Shown here: positions 25,012-34,104 of the stretch, one piece after another
Layout: every line of letters starts with the position of its first letter
Position numbering within the stretch: position 1 is the first letter of the stretch
Source of the DNA: an uncultured Eubacteriales bacterium
Lineage (GTDB): Bacteria; Bacillota; Clostridia; Tissierellales; Peptoniphilaceae
Assembly (NCBI GenBank): GCA_900539725.1
Contig: UQDI01000013.1
Coordinates: 1-46,653, forward strand
Direction: 5' to 3'
DNA length: 46,653 bases
Program-made: the position numbers and the translations under genes
The notes under the pieces: model-generated
The model's input: the letters and a program-made list of their open reading frames with translations, nothing else
The model's database searches: none
Told to the model about the DNA's origin: nothing

Positions 25012-26848
25012 GCTTACCCCTCATTTCACAGTTCTCTATGCCGCAAGCGTTGCATGAGATTCTACAGTCCTTAGTAGTTTCAGCCTTCATTGACTTTTCA
25101 TACTCTCTAATCAAAAATTCTTTACTTACGCCCACATCGATTATATCCCATGGCAAGACCTCATCATAAGATCTTTCACGTCTTGCATAAAAGTCTGGAT
25201 CAAGATCAAATTCTTTAAACGCATTCAAATAATTTTCATAAATGAATTCATTATCAAGTTTCTCGGCCTTTGCCTCTTCTTTATAAGCGTAGATAAGCGC
25301 GTCATTAAGCCTTCTATCGCCCCTTGCTAAGACCGCTTCGATGTAACTAAGCTCTGGGTCGTGGTAGTTGTACTCGACCTTTTTATCCTTAATAGCTGAG
25401 CGAAGTATGCCTATCTTTTCATAAAATTCATCAATGCTATCTTGCTTAAACCATTGGAATGGTGTAAACGGCTTAGGTACAAAGCATGATGTACTAACAA
25501 CTAATCTAAAATCTCCTTTAATATCTTCCCTATCTCTCTTGAAGAATAGGTCACGAACCAAATAAGCAAGCTCTTGAATACCTTTAACGTCCTCTTCTGT
25601 CTCTGTAGGAAGGCCTATCATAAAATATAGTTTAATCTTTGACCAGCCCTCACCAAAAACATAATTCATTACGTCAATTAAATTTTCTTCTGTTACGTTT
25701 TTATTGATAACATCTCTAAGCCTTTGGCTACCTGCTTCTGGAGCGAATGTGAGTGAAGACTTCCTCACGTCTGAAAGGTCCTTTAAAACGTCTATACTTG
25801 GCGAATCAAGTCTTAAGGATGGCAGCGAGACGCTTACATTGTTCTTAACAAAGTACTCTTTCATCTCCCCAGCCACTTCTCTAAGGTTTGTGTAGTCGCA
25901 AGTACTTAGTGAAAATAAACTAACATCGTCGTAGCCAGTATTATCTATCATAGTCTTTGCAATATTTTTAATATTCTCATCAGACTTTTCTCTTATAGGT
26001 CTATATAGCATACCCGCTTGACAGAATCTGCAGCCCTTTGTGCAGCCTCTAAATATCTCAACTACAGCTCTTTTATGAACCACATCAATGTATGGGACTA
26101 TCATCCTATCGATTTGGAACATCTTATCAACGCTTGAGATGTAATTTCTCTTAACTCTATCTTTACAGTTTGGATTTAATTTTTCATAATTTTTTACAGT
26201 GCCGTCTTCATTGTAATGAGGCTTGTAAAATTTTGGCACATAAAAGCCATCTTCCTTGGCAAGTGCTTCAAGGAACTCATCTTTAGTTTGATTTGTTTCT
26301 TTTTTAATCTTTAATAGCTCCAAAAACCTTAGCATCATCTCTTCGCCCTCGCCTATTTGGAAGACGTCAATGATTTCTGCAATTGGTTCAGGGTTAACTG
26401 CACAGGGACCTCCTGCTACTATGATAGGGTCACTTTCTTTTCTGTCTGCGCTTTTATATTCAATATTAGCTAAGTCAAGCATCCTAAGTATATTAGGAAA
26501 GCTTAATTCATATTGCAAAGTAAAGCCTATTGCGTCAAAGTTCTTAAGCTCTTCTTTATTTTCAAGTGAAAATAATTCTAAACCCTCTTCCCTCATCTTT
26601 TTTCCCATATCATAATTAGGCAAAAAGGCTCTCTCGCATAAGTAGTCCTCGTTTTGATTGATCAAAAAGTAAAGTATATGAAGCCCCAAGTAGCTCATTG
26701 CTAGCTCATATGTGTCAGGAAAGCAAAAAGCAAACTTTACCTTTGTTTTATCAAAATCTTTGACAATAGAATTCTTCTCCATGCCAATATATCTTGCAGG
26801 TTTCTCTACAAGTTTTAGTATCTTTTCTAATTTCTTTCTATTTATCAA
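24995..26848 (-). CDS. TIGR03960 family B12-binding-domain radical SAM protein
   Basis: A 617-residue protein. The N-terminal 200 residues look like a cobalamin-binding-type domain (FAFCFPDTYELAMSYLGL, VAGGPCAVNPEPIAEI). The radical SAM core has the 4Fe-4S motif RGCTKGCRFC (C269, C273, C276). The C terminus carries five more cysteines (CRISCNACGIENC), possibly an auxiliary cluster. Substrate is unknown. The start is TTG at 26848 with AGGAG 7 bases before it. It is 10 bases after mrdA and overlaps its DUF2344 partner. Confidence 0.92.
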   Translation of the reverse strand: MINRKKLEKILKLVEKPARYIGMEKNSIVKDFDKTKVKFAFCFPDTYELAMSYLGLHILYFLINQNEDYLCERAFLPNYDMGKKMREEGLELFSLENKEELKNFDAIGFTLQYELSFPNILRMLDLANIEYKSADRKESDPIIVAGGPCAVNPEPIAEIIDVFQIGEGEEMMLRFLELLKIKKETNQTKDEFLEALAKEDGFYVPKFYKPHYNEDGTVKNYEKLNPNCKDRVKRNYISSVDKMFQIDRMIVPYIDVVHKRAVVEIFRGCTKGCRFCQAGMLYRPIREKSDENIKNIAKTMIDNTGYDDVSLFSLSTCDYTNLREVAGEMKEYFVKNNVSVSLPSLRLDSPSIDVLKDLSDVRKSSLTFAPEAGSQRLRDVINKNVTEENLIDVMNYVFGEGWSKIKLYFMIGLPTETEEDVKGIQELAYLVRDLFFKRDREDIKGDFRLVVSTSCFVPKPFTPFQWFKQDSIDEFYEKIGILRSAIKDKKVEYNYHDPELSYIEAVLARGDRRLNDALIYAYKEEAKAEKLDNEFIYENYLNAFKEFDLDPDFYARRERSYDEVLPWDIIDVGVSKEFLIREYEKSMKAETTKDCRISCNACGIENCEMRGKHENFV

Positions 26849-26858
26849 TATATTCTCC

Positions 26859-29800
26859 TTACTTTAATACCTTTGTTACAAGCGGTAAATCGTTCGAAAT
26901 ATTTTCTTTGTTCATGCCAAGGTACTCGGCTATGGCTTCTCTAACCATAGGTCCAGCGTTTATACCAGTTCCCCCTTGGAATATTAGCGCGCTCACAGCA
27001 ATTTCAGGCTTTTCATATGGTGCAAAGGCAACAAACCATGCAAATGGATCATATGTTCTTCCTGTATATGGATTAACACCATTTTTTTCTGCTGTACCAG
27101 TTTTACATCCAATATTTATAGGGAAATCTTTGAAAACAGCTTTTGCCGAGCCAAGTTTACTTACCTTATGCATACCATTTTTAATAACATCTAATTCGTC
27201 TTTGCTCTTAAGACCAATGTCTTCGCCTTGTCTTTCAAATTTATAAATTTCTTCTAAACCGTCATATGATTTTATTGAATCGATTAGTGTTAATTTGTTT
27301 CTAAAACCTCCATTGGCAATAGTGGCAACATAGTTTGACATCTGTATTGGCGTATATGCTGAGTCACCTTGACCGATAGTTACATATAGCGTGTCGGCAA
27401 GATTCCACGTAGCTTGATTTAGATAAGTGTATTTGATTATATCAGCTAATCCCTCACGCTTACCTGGAAGCTTCTTTTCTGTGTCAAGTCCAAGCTTGTC
27501 AAGGCCTTCGATAACTTGATTTCTAGTCATATTCGGTCCTTCTTCAAGCCATGATAATATTTCGTTTATAGCCTTGTCCTTAAATACTTCATCATATCTT
27601 ACATCTTCTTTTACATAATTATGAAGATTGTCGTTCAAATAGTTTCTTAAGTAGAATCTCATGTTTTGAAGTTTCTTTTCTGGGTTTGGAACTCCGCCTG
27701 AGAATTCATTTGGCACGTTTATCTCTATACCAGTCTTGTCGTTAAGACCAAATCTCTTCGCCATATCAACTATGTCGTCAATAGATAGCTTTACTTCAAG
27801 TTTCTTGCCTAATCTTTGGTTTTCGCCCATTGCCAAAGAATAGAAGAAGTAGTTACAAGATACCTTTAATGCGTCGCTTAAGTTGACTGAGCCATGAGTC
27901 CTATGATAGTCCGTCCACAAAAGACATCTAAACTTCTTAGCGCCAAGCTCTGCGTATCCCATATCAGTTATCCTTGTCTCAGGACTTAAGCCTTTCTCAA
28001 GAGCCGCAAGTCCTGTACACATCTTAAATATAGAACCCGGTTGTACGGCAGTTTGTGTTGAAACGTTTAGTAGTGGTCTTGCTGCAAGCGAGTTTTTGAC
28101 CTCAGTAGGCTCTAAGCTGTCCCAATCATTCTTGCTTATACCAGTTGCAAATAAGTTTAGATTGTAGCCTGGGTAGCTTGCCATAGTCAAGACTTCACCC
28201 GTGTTTGGATTGTTTAAAACGATTGAGCCTGAAGTAGTATTATCGTAAGTCCTCTTTCTCTTTCTATCCCACTCCATCTTAAAATCGCCGTACTTACTAG
28301 CAAAAGTGCCGCTCTTTGGTATGGTCTTTATAGTTCTTTCAAGAAGTTTTTCACAATTCTTTTGTAATTCAGCGTCAATACTTAGGTAGATGGTATTGCC
28401 TCTGACAGGTTTTGTCTCAGAAATAACTCTAGTTTTATTACCGATTCTGTCGACTTCTACAACCATCTCCCCATCTTTACCCTTAAGTAGATCTTCATAA
28501 GCCTCTTCTATACCAGTCTTACCAATAATGGAGTCAGGTAAATATTTCTTTTGATTTATATACTTTTCTATCTCAGCATCTGTCGAGATCTTTCCTAGGG
28601 AACCAATAACGTGGCACATAACTGAGCCCATAGGATAATACCTAATTGGCTCTATGGATATGTTTATGCCAGTATTTAAATAAAGCTTCTCTTCAATCTT
28701 AGCAACTGTTTGTGGCTTTATACCATAAGCAAAGTTGATTGGCTGATAAGCAAGTTGACCTTGCTTTAAGAATAATTCGTATATGCTTAAAAGTGTTTTT
28801 GCTTCATAACGAGCATAATCTTCATCTATGCTGTATTTTTCCATTGCTTTTTGAAGAGTTTCCTCTGGAGTTTTTTCTTCAAAATCATCCTTAAATTTGA
28901 AAATTCTGTCTAGGAAAGTCCTGTACTGAATTAAGTCTACGTACTCGAAGTCACCTGCTATGGATATCCTTGTTTGGATTTCATCCTCTAGCATGCATTT
29001 TTGGGCATATGGTCTAATCTTGTTATTGCTGATAAATTGGTCCATAATCTCTTTATTGTCCGCTTCTCTAATTAGCTCATCTATAGCTGGAATCTCAGGA
29101 TCTAGATTTTGGTCTTTGTATCTATATAAAACGTCTAATGTGTCTGGATTGATTATAGCTTCGACTTTTGTCTCAATATTCTTTGATCTAATTAGATCTA
29201 TAAGTATCTTGCCTGGTGCGATTACTTCATCATCTTCGTTCTTATAAGCTTTGCCAAGCATATTTTTAAGCGATGTGTTCTTAAATATATTAATAAAGTC
29301 TTCCTTAGCACTCGTATCATAAGTAACATAGTCTGGGTACTCTTTCATAAGTGATCTCTTTTGCTCAAGATATGACTCATACAAAGTGTTTACGCAGTCT
29401 TTAAGTGCAATCTTTTCAAGACCATCATTCTTATACTTTTCATAAACTAATTTTCTAATCATAGGATGCGAGAATATCCTATTAAGCACTGTGTCATCAC
29501 TAACTATAATCTCAGTAACTAAAGCTCTTGGACTTAAGCCTTCATTAAACTCATTCTTTTGCTTAAAGTCTAAGAACTTGTCATTAGCAACGAATTCATA
29601 CCTTTCTCCAGTGTTTTTATATTCAACTGGAAAGTCAACAAACTTTGATTTTATCGCATAAAGTGCTCTGTTTGCTAACCTTACAACATATTCTTTTTCT
29701 TCGTTTTTAAATGTCATGGACATATCAAGACAGCTGTCTAAAACTTCTTTATTCTTCATAAAGTCAATAACAGTTTTAAGAGGTGACTTATCACTACTTA

Positions 29801-30188
29801 TGTAATCAGCCTCATCTTTATAAGCAAAGTAGTTAAAGTCTATCGGGAAATCATTTTGATAGATAACGCCGTCCTCTTCAAGGCTTGTGGCAAGCTCAAG
29901 AAGCGCTTTGTTCCTATCTTCAGCCTCCAAATTTAGCATATCGTCCTTATAAATTTGCACAGTAAAAGAAGGAAGATTTCCAGCTACTAACCTTCCATAC
30001 CTGTCTCTAATCTCGCCTCTTGGAGCTGTAACAGTTATTGTCCTAATTTTAGAATTGTCCGAGATATATCTGTAGTGATCGCCTTCAACTAAAGTCAAAT
30101 GAGCAAGTTTAAGCACTAATATGCCCAAGACAACGATGACTACTAGATTTATAAAGGTATATCTCTTGTTCTTCTCAATATTATTCAT
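26859..30188 (-). CDS. mrdA: Penicillin-binding protein 2 (class B transpeptidase), oversized
   Basis: A peptidoglycan transpeptidase for lateral or mid-cell wall growth. One N-terminal membrane anchor (about 12-30) precedes the PBP dimer segment TVTAPRGEIRDRYGRLVAGN. The acyl-enzyme motif SIFK starts at Ser719, SCN at 777-779 and KTGT at 1029. The 1109-residue length exceeds the roughly 630-720 residues of many PBP2 proteins. The excess is mainly charged, helix-rich sequence between about residues 90 and 480, before the conserved KIEEKLYLNTGINISIEPIR part, with a further insert in the transpeptidase domain (about 860-930). It follows mreC and mreD, as in other bacteria. AGGTGA precedes the ATG. 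Confidence 0.95.
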   Translation of the reverse strand: MNNIEKNKRYTFINLVVIVVLGILVLKLAHLTLVEGDHYRYISDNSKIRTITVTAPRGEIRDRYGRLVAGNLPSFTVQIYKDDMLNLEAEDRNKALLELATSLEEDGVIYQNDFPIDFNYFAYKDEADYISSDKSPLKTVIDFMKNKEVLDSCLDMSMTFKNEEKEYVVRLANRALYAIKSKFVDFPVEYKNTGERYEFVANDKFLDFKQKNEFNEGLSPRALVTEIIVSDDTVLNRIFSHPMIRKLVYEKYKNDGLEKIALKDCVNTLYESYLEQKRSLMKEYPDYVTYDTSAKEDFINIFKNTSLKNMLGKAYKNEDDEVIAPGKILIDLIRSKNIETKVEAIINPDTLDVLYRYKDQNLDPEIPAIDELIREADNKEIMDQFISNNKIRPYAQKCMLEDEIQTRISIAGDFEYVDLIQYRTFLDRIFKFKDDFEEKTPEETLQKAMEKYSIDEDYARYEAKTLLSIYELFLKQGQLAYQPINFAYGIKPQTVAKIEEKLYLNTGINISIEPIRYYPMGSVMCHVIGSLGKISTDAEIEKYINQKKYLPDSIIGKTGIEEAYEDLLKGKDGEMVVEVDRIGNKTRVISETKPVRGNTIYLSIDAELQKNCEKLLERTIKTIPKSGTFASKYGDFKMEWDRKRKRTYDNTTSGSIVLNNPNTGEVLTMASYPGYNLNLFATGISKNDWDSLEPTEVKNSLAARPLLNVSTQTAVQPGSIFKMCTGLAALEKGLSPETRITDMGYAELGAKKFRCLLWTDYHRTHGSVNLSDALKVSCNYFFYSLAMGENQRLGKKLEVKLSIDDIVDMAKRFGLNDKTGIEINVPNEFSGGVPNPEKKLQNMRFYLRNYLNDNLHNYVKEDVRYDEVFKDKAINEILSWLEEGPNMTRNQVIEGLDKLGLDTEKKLPGKREGLADIIKYTYLNQATWNLADTLYVTIGQGDSAYTPIQMSNYVATIANGGFRNKLTLIDSIKSYDGLEEIYKFERQGEDIGLKSKDELDVIKNGMHKVSKLGSAKAVFKDFPINIGCKTGTAEKNGVNPYTGRTYDPFAWFVAFAPYEKPEIAVSALIFQGGTGINAGPMVREAIAEYLGMNKENISNDLPLVTKVLK

Positions 30189-30196
30189 GAAATCAC

Positions 30197-30688
30197 CTAG
30201 ATATCATAATTCTTATACCTGAATATCCTCTTTGATATTAGATATGAAAGTACCCCATATAGAGCTACGAATACTATCTTTATAGAGAAAATATTTCTTG
30301 CAAGCTGCGCTATAACTACATTTACACTCATAAAGCTTAGAAGTATATATGTAGCGAGCACATAGAATATATAAACTACTATATTAATTAATGCTATGCT
30401 TAATAAATTCTCCATATTAATGTTGTCTCTAATAAAATATATCATTAGATAGATTATTGTAAATAGAAATAAATTTACAAACAATACCTCATGCGCAAGT
30501 AAATCGTTTAGAGTGGCTACTAGCACAGTCCAAACTAAGCCTTCTCTCTCCTTCGCAAGTAAGGCAAGTGAAACTATTATACAAAGCGTCAAGTTAAAGA
30601 CAAAGTTCGGCGGCAAAAAGTTTGGCAAAATCGCTGCTTTTAATATGTAGTTTATAAATAAAAAAATTAAAAACGCTAATATTTTCAT
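30197..30688 (-). CDS. mreD: Rod shape-determining protein MreD
   Basis: A small polytopic membrane protein (163 residues, about five or six hydrophobic segments) of the elongasome. Sequence conservation is low, as is usual for MreD. The assignment rests on size, the KILAFLIFLFINYILKAAIL start, LLAKEREGLVWTVLVATLND in the centre, and its place between mreC (4 bases upstream) and mrdA (8 bases downstream). Confidence 0.88.
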   Translation of the reverse strand: MKILAFLIFLFINYILKAAILPNFLPPNFVFNLTLCIIVSLALLAKEREGLVWTVLVATLNDLLAHEVLFVNLFLFTIIYLMIYFIRDNINMENLLSIALINIVVYIFYVLATYILLSFMSVNVVIAQLARNIFSIKIVFVALYGVLSYLISKRIFRYKNYDI

Positions 30689-30692
30689 CTTG

Positions 30693-31526
30693 CTACCTTT
30701 TTATTATAAATACATTAGAAACATCTTTTATATCAACTGCCGCTTTTATTTTAATGATCTTCTTAAGATTGGATTCATCGTTAATTACTTCAACTACTTC
30801 TCCTAGGTAGATGTTTGCTGGATACTCATCAGATGAACTAGATGTGATTAGCTTGTCGCCAACAAGGACATCGGCATTTGAGTCAAACATGTAGCCTTCG
30901 ATACTAGAGTCAAAAGTGCCTCCCATAACGCCCGACTCGTTGTTTCTAAGTATATTAAAGCTTACTTTAAACTTATCGTCGTTAAGCGAAATAACTCTGG
31001 ATGAATCCTTTGATGCGTCAGTAACCTTACCTAATAGGCCTTCGATATATACATTGTTTTGTATCTCAGAAGCGCCTATAACTATGTCACCATCTTTAAT
31101 ACCGTCCTTCGTTCCTTTGTTTATGGTAAATCTCTTATACCATTCATCAGGATCCATGGACGCTATCTTGGCCTTTGTTAAATCATATTTTGTGTTTTGT
31201 AGTAAATTGTATTCTTTTTTAAGATAAGATGACTTCATAATAACAGTTTCGAGCTCTCTGTTCTTGTCTTCAAGCACAGTTACTTTGTCTTCAAGCTCTT
31301 TAATCTTGCTACTTGTATCATCTTTTGAAAATAAATTTTTAAAGCCATTAGAAATTCTGTTTGCTCCATCATAGAAGAAAGCCGATACCTTACTCATAAT
31401 ATCGCTAGGAGCAGACTCAAGACTATTAAGCCCTTTCTTTTTATTGTTAAGGCTAATAATCAAGACTATGGCTAATAATAAAATTAAAATTGTGAAAAAT
31501 ACTTTATGTTTTTTAATAAAATTCAT
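30693..31526 (-). CDS. mreC: Cell shape-determining protein MreC
   Basis: A bitopic membrane protein of 277 residues with one N-terminal membrane segment (FFTILILLLAIVLIISL). A coiled coil (SSKIKELEDKVTVLEDKNRE) and the beta-rich MreC core (NKGTKDGIKDGDIVIG, GLLGKVTDASKDSSRVISL) follow outside the cell. It binds PBP2 and activates wall synthesis. The ATG at 31526 has GGAG 7 bases upstream; the longer frame to 31577 overlaps radC. It lies between radC and mreD. No mreB precedes it. Confidence 0.93.
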   Translation of the reverse strand: MNFIKKHKVFFTILILLLAIVLIISLNNKKKGLNSLESAPSDIMSKVSAFFYDGANRISNGFKNLFSKDDTSSKIKELEDKVTVLEDKNRELETVIMKSSYLKKEYNLLQNTKYDLTKAKIASMDPDEWYKRFTINKGTKDGIKDGDIVIGASEIQNNVYIEGLLGKVTDASKDSSRVISLNDDKFKVSFNILRNNESGVMGGTFDSSIEGYMFDSNADVLVGDKLITSSSSDEYPANIYLGEVVEVINDESNLKKIIKIKAAVDIKDVSNVFIIKR

Positions 31527-31530
31527 TCTA

Positions 31531-32232
31531 TCACTCCATGAGATTGTGTTCTTTAAAACTAAAGAATGTATCTCCAATAATTAAATGATCTAATATAGAT
31601 ATACCAATAATTTTCGAGCACTCAACGAGTCTATCTGTTAATAATTTATCCTCGTTTGATGGGCTTGAGTCACCGCTTGGGTGGTTGTGAATAAGTATGC
31701 AGCTGCTTGCATTGCACTTTACAAGGTCTCTAAATACATCTCTTGGATGTACTTGTGTTGAGTTTACAGTGCCTTTGGAGACTTCGATTATCTTAATAAG
31801 TTTAAGTTTTGTATCAAGTGCAAGAACTATAAACTTTTCTTGAGGCTCGTTCATAAACTCATTTCTATAGGCTTTGTAAACCTTTTTAGGATCGTTTAAG
31901 CTTTCTGCTTCATATAGGCTCGATGGTCCTGTAAGTCTCCTAGCTAATTCAAGTGCGGCAATTATTTGACAGGCCTTTGCCTTGCCAATGCCTTTTATCT
32001 CAGTAAGGTCCTCTACCTTTAGTGAGGCATAGCCATTGAGGTTATTGAATCTCTTTAAAATTTGTTTAGATAGCTCTATCGCACTATAGCTTGTTGTGCC
32101 TGTACCTATGATTATAGCAAGGATCTCAGCTAGTTCAAGTGCTTCTCTTCCGCGGCTGATGAGCTTTTCTCTTGGCCTTTCGTCAAGCTTTATGTCTTGC
32201 ATCATTAATTTTTTCTCTTCAAAATCATTCAT
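31531..32232 (-). CDS. radC: RadC/DUF2466 family JAB-domain protein
   Basis: A 233-residue protein with an N-terminal helix-hairpin-helix (LTEIKGIGKAKACQIIAALE) and a C-terminal MPN/JAB domain. The metal-binding motif LIHNHPSGDSSPSNED is intact. The old name RadC implies DNA repair, but the biochemical role is unclear. In Firmicutes it is commonly next to mreBCD, as here. The ATG at 32232 has GAGG 8 bases upstream and overlaps the end of the previous gene by 8 bases. Confidence 0.92.
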   Translation of the reverse strand: MNDFEEKKLMMQDIKLDERPREKLISRGREALELAEILAIIIGTGTTSYSAIELSKQILKRFNNLNGYASLKVEDLTEIKGIGKAKACQIIAALELARRLTGPSSLYEAESLNDPKKVYKAYRNEFMNEPQEKFIVLALDTKLKLIKIIEVSKGTVNSTQVHPRDVFRDLVKCNASSCILIHNHPSGDSSPSNEDKLLTDRLVECSKIIGISILDHLIIGDTFFSFKEHNLME

Positions 32233-32740
32233 TGATAAAACCTCTGATATTCTTAAATCTATTGATAAAAAGTTCTGCAATTTTAGCTATAAGTACGGAT
32301 GTAAATGTGCCGATAATCACAAGTATTGGCAGGTATCCGAAGATAACCTTATTTGATAATAATATCGATGCGCATAATATTTGACCAAAATTGTGAAAGA
32401 ATGCGCCGACTGCACTTACGCCATATATGCTAAAGTACTTATCGAAGTAGCGCTTAAATATATACATAAAGATTACGCTAAGTAAGCCCCCAGTCATTGA
32501 CATCAAAAATGCGATGATGTTACCAAATTGAAGAAATACTAATAAGTTCTTTATAATGATAATAAATATTGCGTACTTAAATGAGTAGAGATACAAAACT
32601 GCTAAAACAGCGATGTTTGCAAGCCCTATTCTAAGCCCTGGTATACTAAACGAAAGTGGTATGAAGTTTTCTATGATGCTTAAAACAACTGCAAATACAG
32701 TGAATAAAGCGATGTATATAAAATCTTTAGTCTTCATCAT
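32225..32740 (-). CDS. Gx transporter / heptaprenyl diphosphate synthase component I family protein
   Basis: A 171-residue membrane protein with about five hydrophobic segments. It carries the family pattern IPLSFSIPGLRIGLANIAVL, LQFGNIIAFLMSMTGGLLSV and GAFFHNFGQILCASILL. The family (often annotated HepS/Hpre_diP_synt_I) resembles ECF S-components and is frequently encoded beside NusG-II proteins, FMN-binding proteins and Rnf. Its ATG overlaps the stop of the NusG-II gene (ATGA). Transport of an isoprenoid or redox cofactor is a guess. Confidence 0.85.
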   Translation of the reverse strand: MMKTKDFIYIALFTVFAVVLSIIENFIPLSFSIPGLRIGLANIAVLAVLYLYSFKYAIFIIIIKNLLVFLQFGNIIAFLMSMTGGLLSVIFMYIFKRYFDKYFSIYGVSAVGAFFHNFGQILCASILLSNKVIFGYLPILVIIGTFTSVLIAKIAELFINRFKNIRGFINE

Positions 32741-33120
32741 TTAATCACTGCATCCATTTCATCATCATCTTTTTGATCAGTTTTTGATCTTATCTCAATA
32801 ATCATCCTATTTGGTATACAAACTATACTTTGATTTGTACTACGTATCTTTCCCTGCAAAACGTCTAGCTTGTTAGGACAGTCCGCCTCCAAGACTCTTA
32901 CGTAGTCTTTAGCTACTTCGATTTTGTTAAAGCCATACTTCGTTTTTAAAGGATATGTATATGTCTCATCTTTAAATTCTAATCTCTTATAGTCTTTGCC
33001 ATCAACTGAGATGGCGATGTATGTATCATTTGTATTAGGCGCGAAAAATTTATCTTTAATGATAAAGATAAATGAAAATAATATTAAAGATATTATTAAA
33101 ACGACGTCTAATTTTTTCAT
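32737..33120 (-). CDS. NusG domain II-containing protein
   Basis: A 127-residue protein with one N-terminal membrane anchor (VVLIISLILFSFIFII). An outward beta-rich domain follows, containing the NusG-II pattern YVRVLEADCPNKLDVLQGKI and IVCIPNRMIIEI. The family carries two Cys (in ADCPNK and IVCIPN) that could form a disulfide or bind a ligand. Despite its name it is not a transcription factor. It is translationally coupled to the Gx transporter gene and follows rnfB. Function is unknown, but recurrent neighbours suggest a redox or flavin-related envelope role. Confidence 0.88.
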   Translation of the reverse strand: MKKLDVVLIISLILFSFIFIIKDKFFAPNTNDTYIAISVDGKDYKRLEFKDETYTYPLKTKYGFNKIEVAKDYVRVLEADCPNKLDVLQGKIRSTNQSIVCIPNRMIIEIRSKTDQKDDDEMDAVIK

Positions 33121-33143
33121 ATAATAACCTTCTTATTTATCGT

Positions 33144-33174
33144 TTTAAGGGTATGGCTCTACCATACCCTTAAA
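33144..33174 (-). terminator. Perfect 13-bp hairpin between rnfB and the NusG-II gene
   Basis: A perfect inverted repeat (33144-33156 with 33162-33174; core AAGGGTATGG/CCATACCCTT) has a 5-base loop and occupies the gap after rnfB. No U-tract follows on the minus strand, so full termination is doubtful. It may protect the rnf mRNA 3' end or reduce transcription into the downstream genes. Confidence 0.55.
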
Positions 33175-33185
33175 GATAATATTGA

Positions 33186-34094
33186 TTAATTTTCTTCTTT
33201 GCTAATAGTTTCAGCTACCTTTGCTTCTTCCTTTGCAGGCGCTTCTACTTTTGGAGCCTCTGCCTTAGGTGCTTCAACCTTTGGAGCTACTGGCTTTGGT
33301 TTTAAGTTCTCAGCATAAATTGCCTTTGTAGGACATTTTTGTGCACATATAGTACAGTTGATACATCCTTCGTAAACAATGTGAGCTAAATTATTTTCAA
33401 AAGCTATAGTATCCTTTGGACAGTTCTTAACGCATATCTTACAGCCGATACAACCTACGCTGCATGCTTCTTTAACTTTCTTGCCCATATTAGTGTTTTT
33501 ACACTTAACAAATACCTTGCTCTTGTATGGAACCATCTCGATAATTTTCTTTGGACATACTCCAACACAGATTTTACAAGCCTTACATTTATCCTTTAGA
33601 ACAAATGCAACACCATTTCTCATCTCTATAGCATCGAATGGACATGCTTTAACACAAGATGCACATCCAACGCAGCCAAACTCACATGACTTTGGTCCGC
33701 CTGATATTTGTGATGCAAATGAACAGCTTTCTATACCTTTATAATCGTATTTAATTTTTGTTTTATCGCAATCGCCTTGGCACAATACATTGGCAACCAT
33801 CTTTTCAGAGCTACCTGCATCAACGCCAAGTATTTCAGCTATCTTATTAGCGCATGTTGCTCCACCTACTGGACAAGCAGTAACTGGTGCATCGCCCTTA
33901 GCAATTGCATTAGCACAGCCCTCGCAGCCAGGAAAACCGCAAGCGCCACAGTTAGCTCCTGGTAGCGCAGATAATACTTTATCTACAGTTGGATCTAGTT
34001 TTACTTCAAAAACTCTTGAAGCTATTGATAGTAAAACAGCGAAAATCAAGCCTATGATACCACAGACTGCTATAGGTATTAAATATACTTCCAT
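33186..34094 (-). CDS. rnfB: Rnf electron transport complex subunit B
   Basis: A ferredoxin-like subunit that accepts electrons from reduced ferredoxin. It has 302 residues, with one N-terminal membrane helix and an Fe-S domain with the cysteine pattern GANCGACGFPGCEGC. Four ferredoxin-type motifs follow: CVGCASCVKACP, CKACKICVGVCP, CIGCKICVKNCP and CINCTICAQKCP. The last 40 residues are a low-complexity tail with repeated APKVEAP/APKAEAP units. It is the last gene of the rnf operon, with AGGAGG before the ATG, and ends at the hairpin at 33144-33174. Confidence 0.97.
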   Translation of the reverse strand: MEVYLIPIAVCGIIGLIFAVLLSIASRVFEVKLDPTVDKVLSALPGANCGACGFPGCEGCANAIAKGDAPVTACPVGGATCANKIAEILGVDAGSSEKMVANVLCQGDCDKTKIKYDYKGIESCSFASQISGGPKSCEFGCVGCASCVKACPFDAIEMRNGVAFVLKDKCKACKICVGVCPKKIIEMVPYKSKVFVKCKNTNMGKKVKEACSVGCIGCKICVKNCPKDTIAFENNLAHIVYEGCINCTICAQKCPTKAIYAENLKPKPVAPKVEAPKAEAPKVEAPAKEEAKVAETISKEEN

Positions 34095-34104
34095 AGTGTA
34101 CCTC

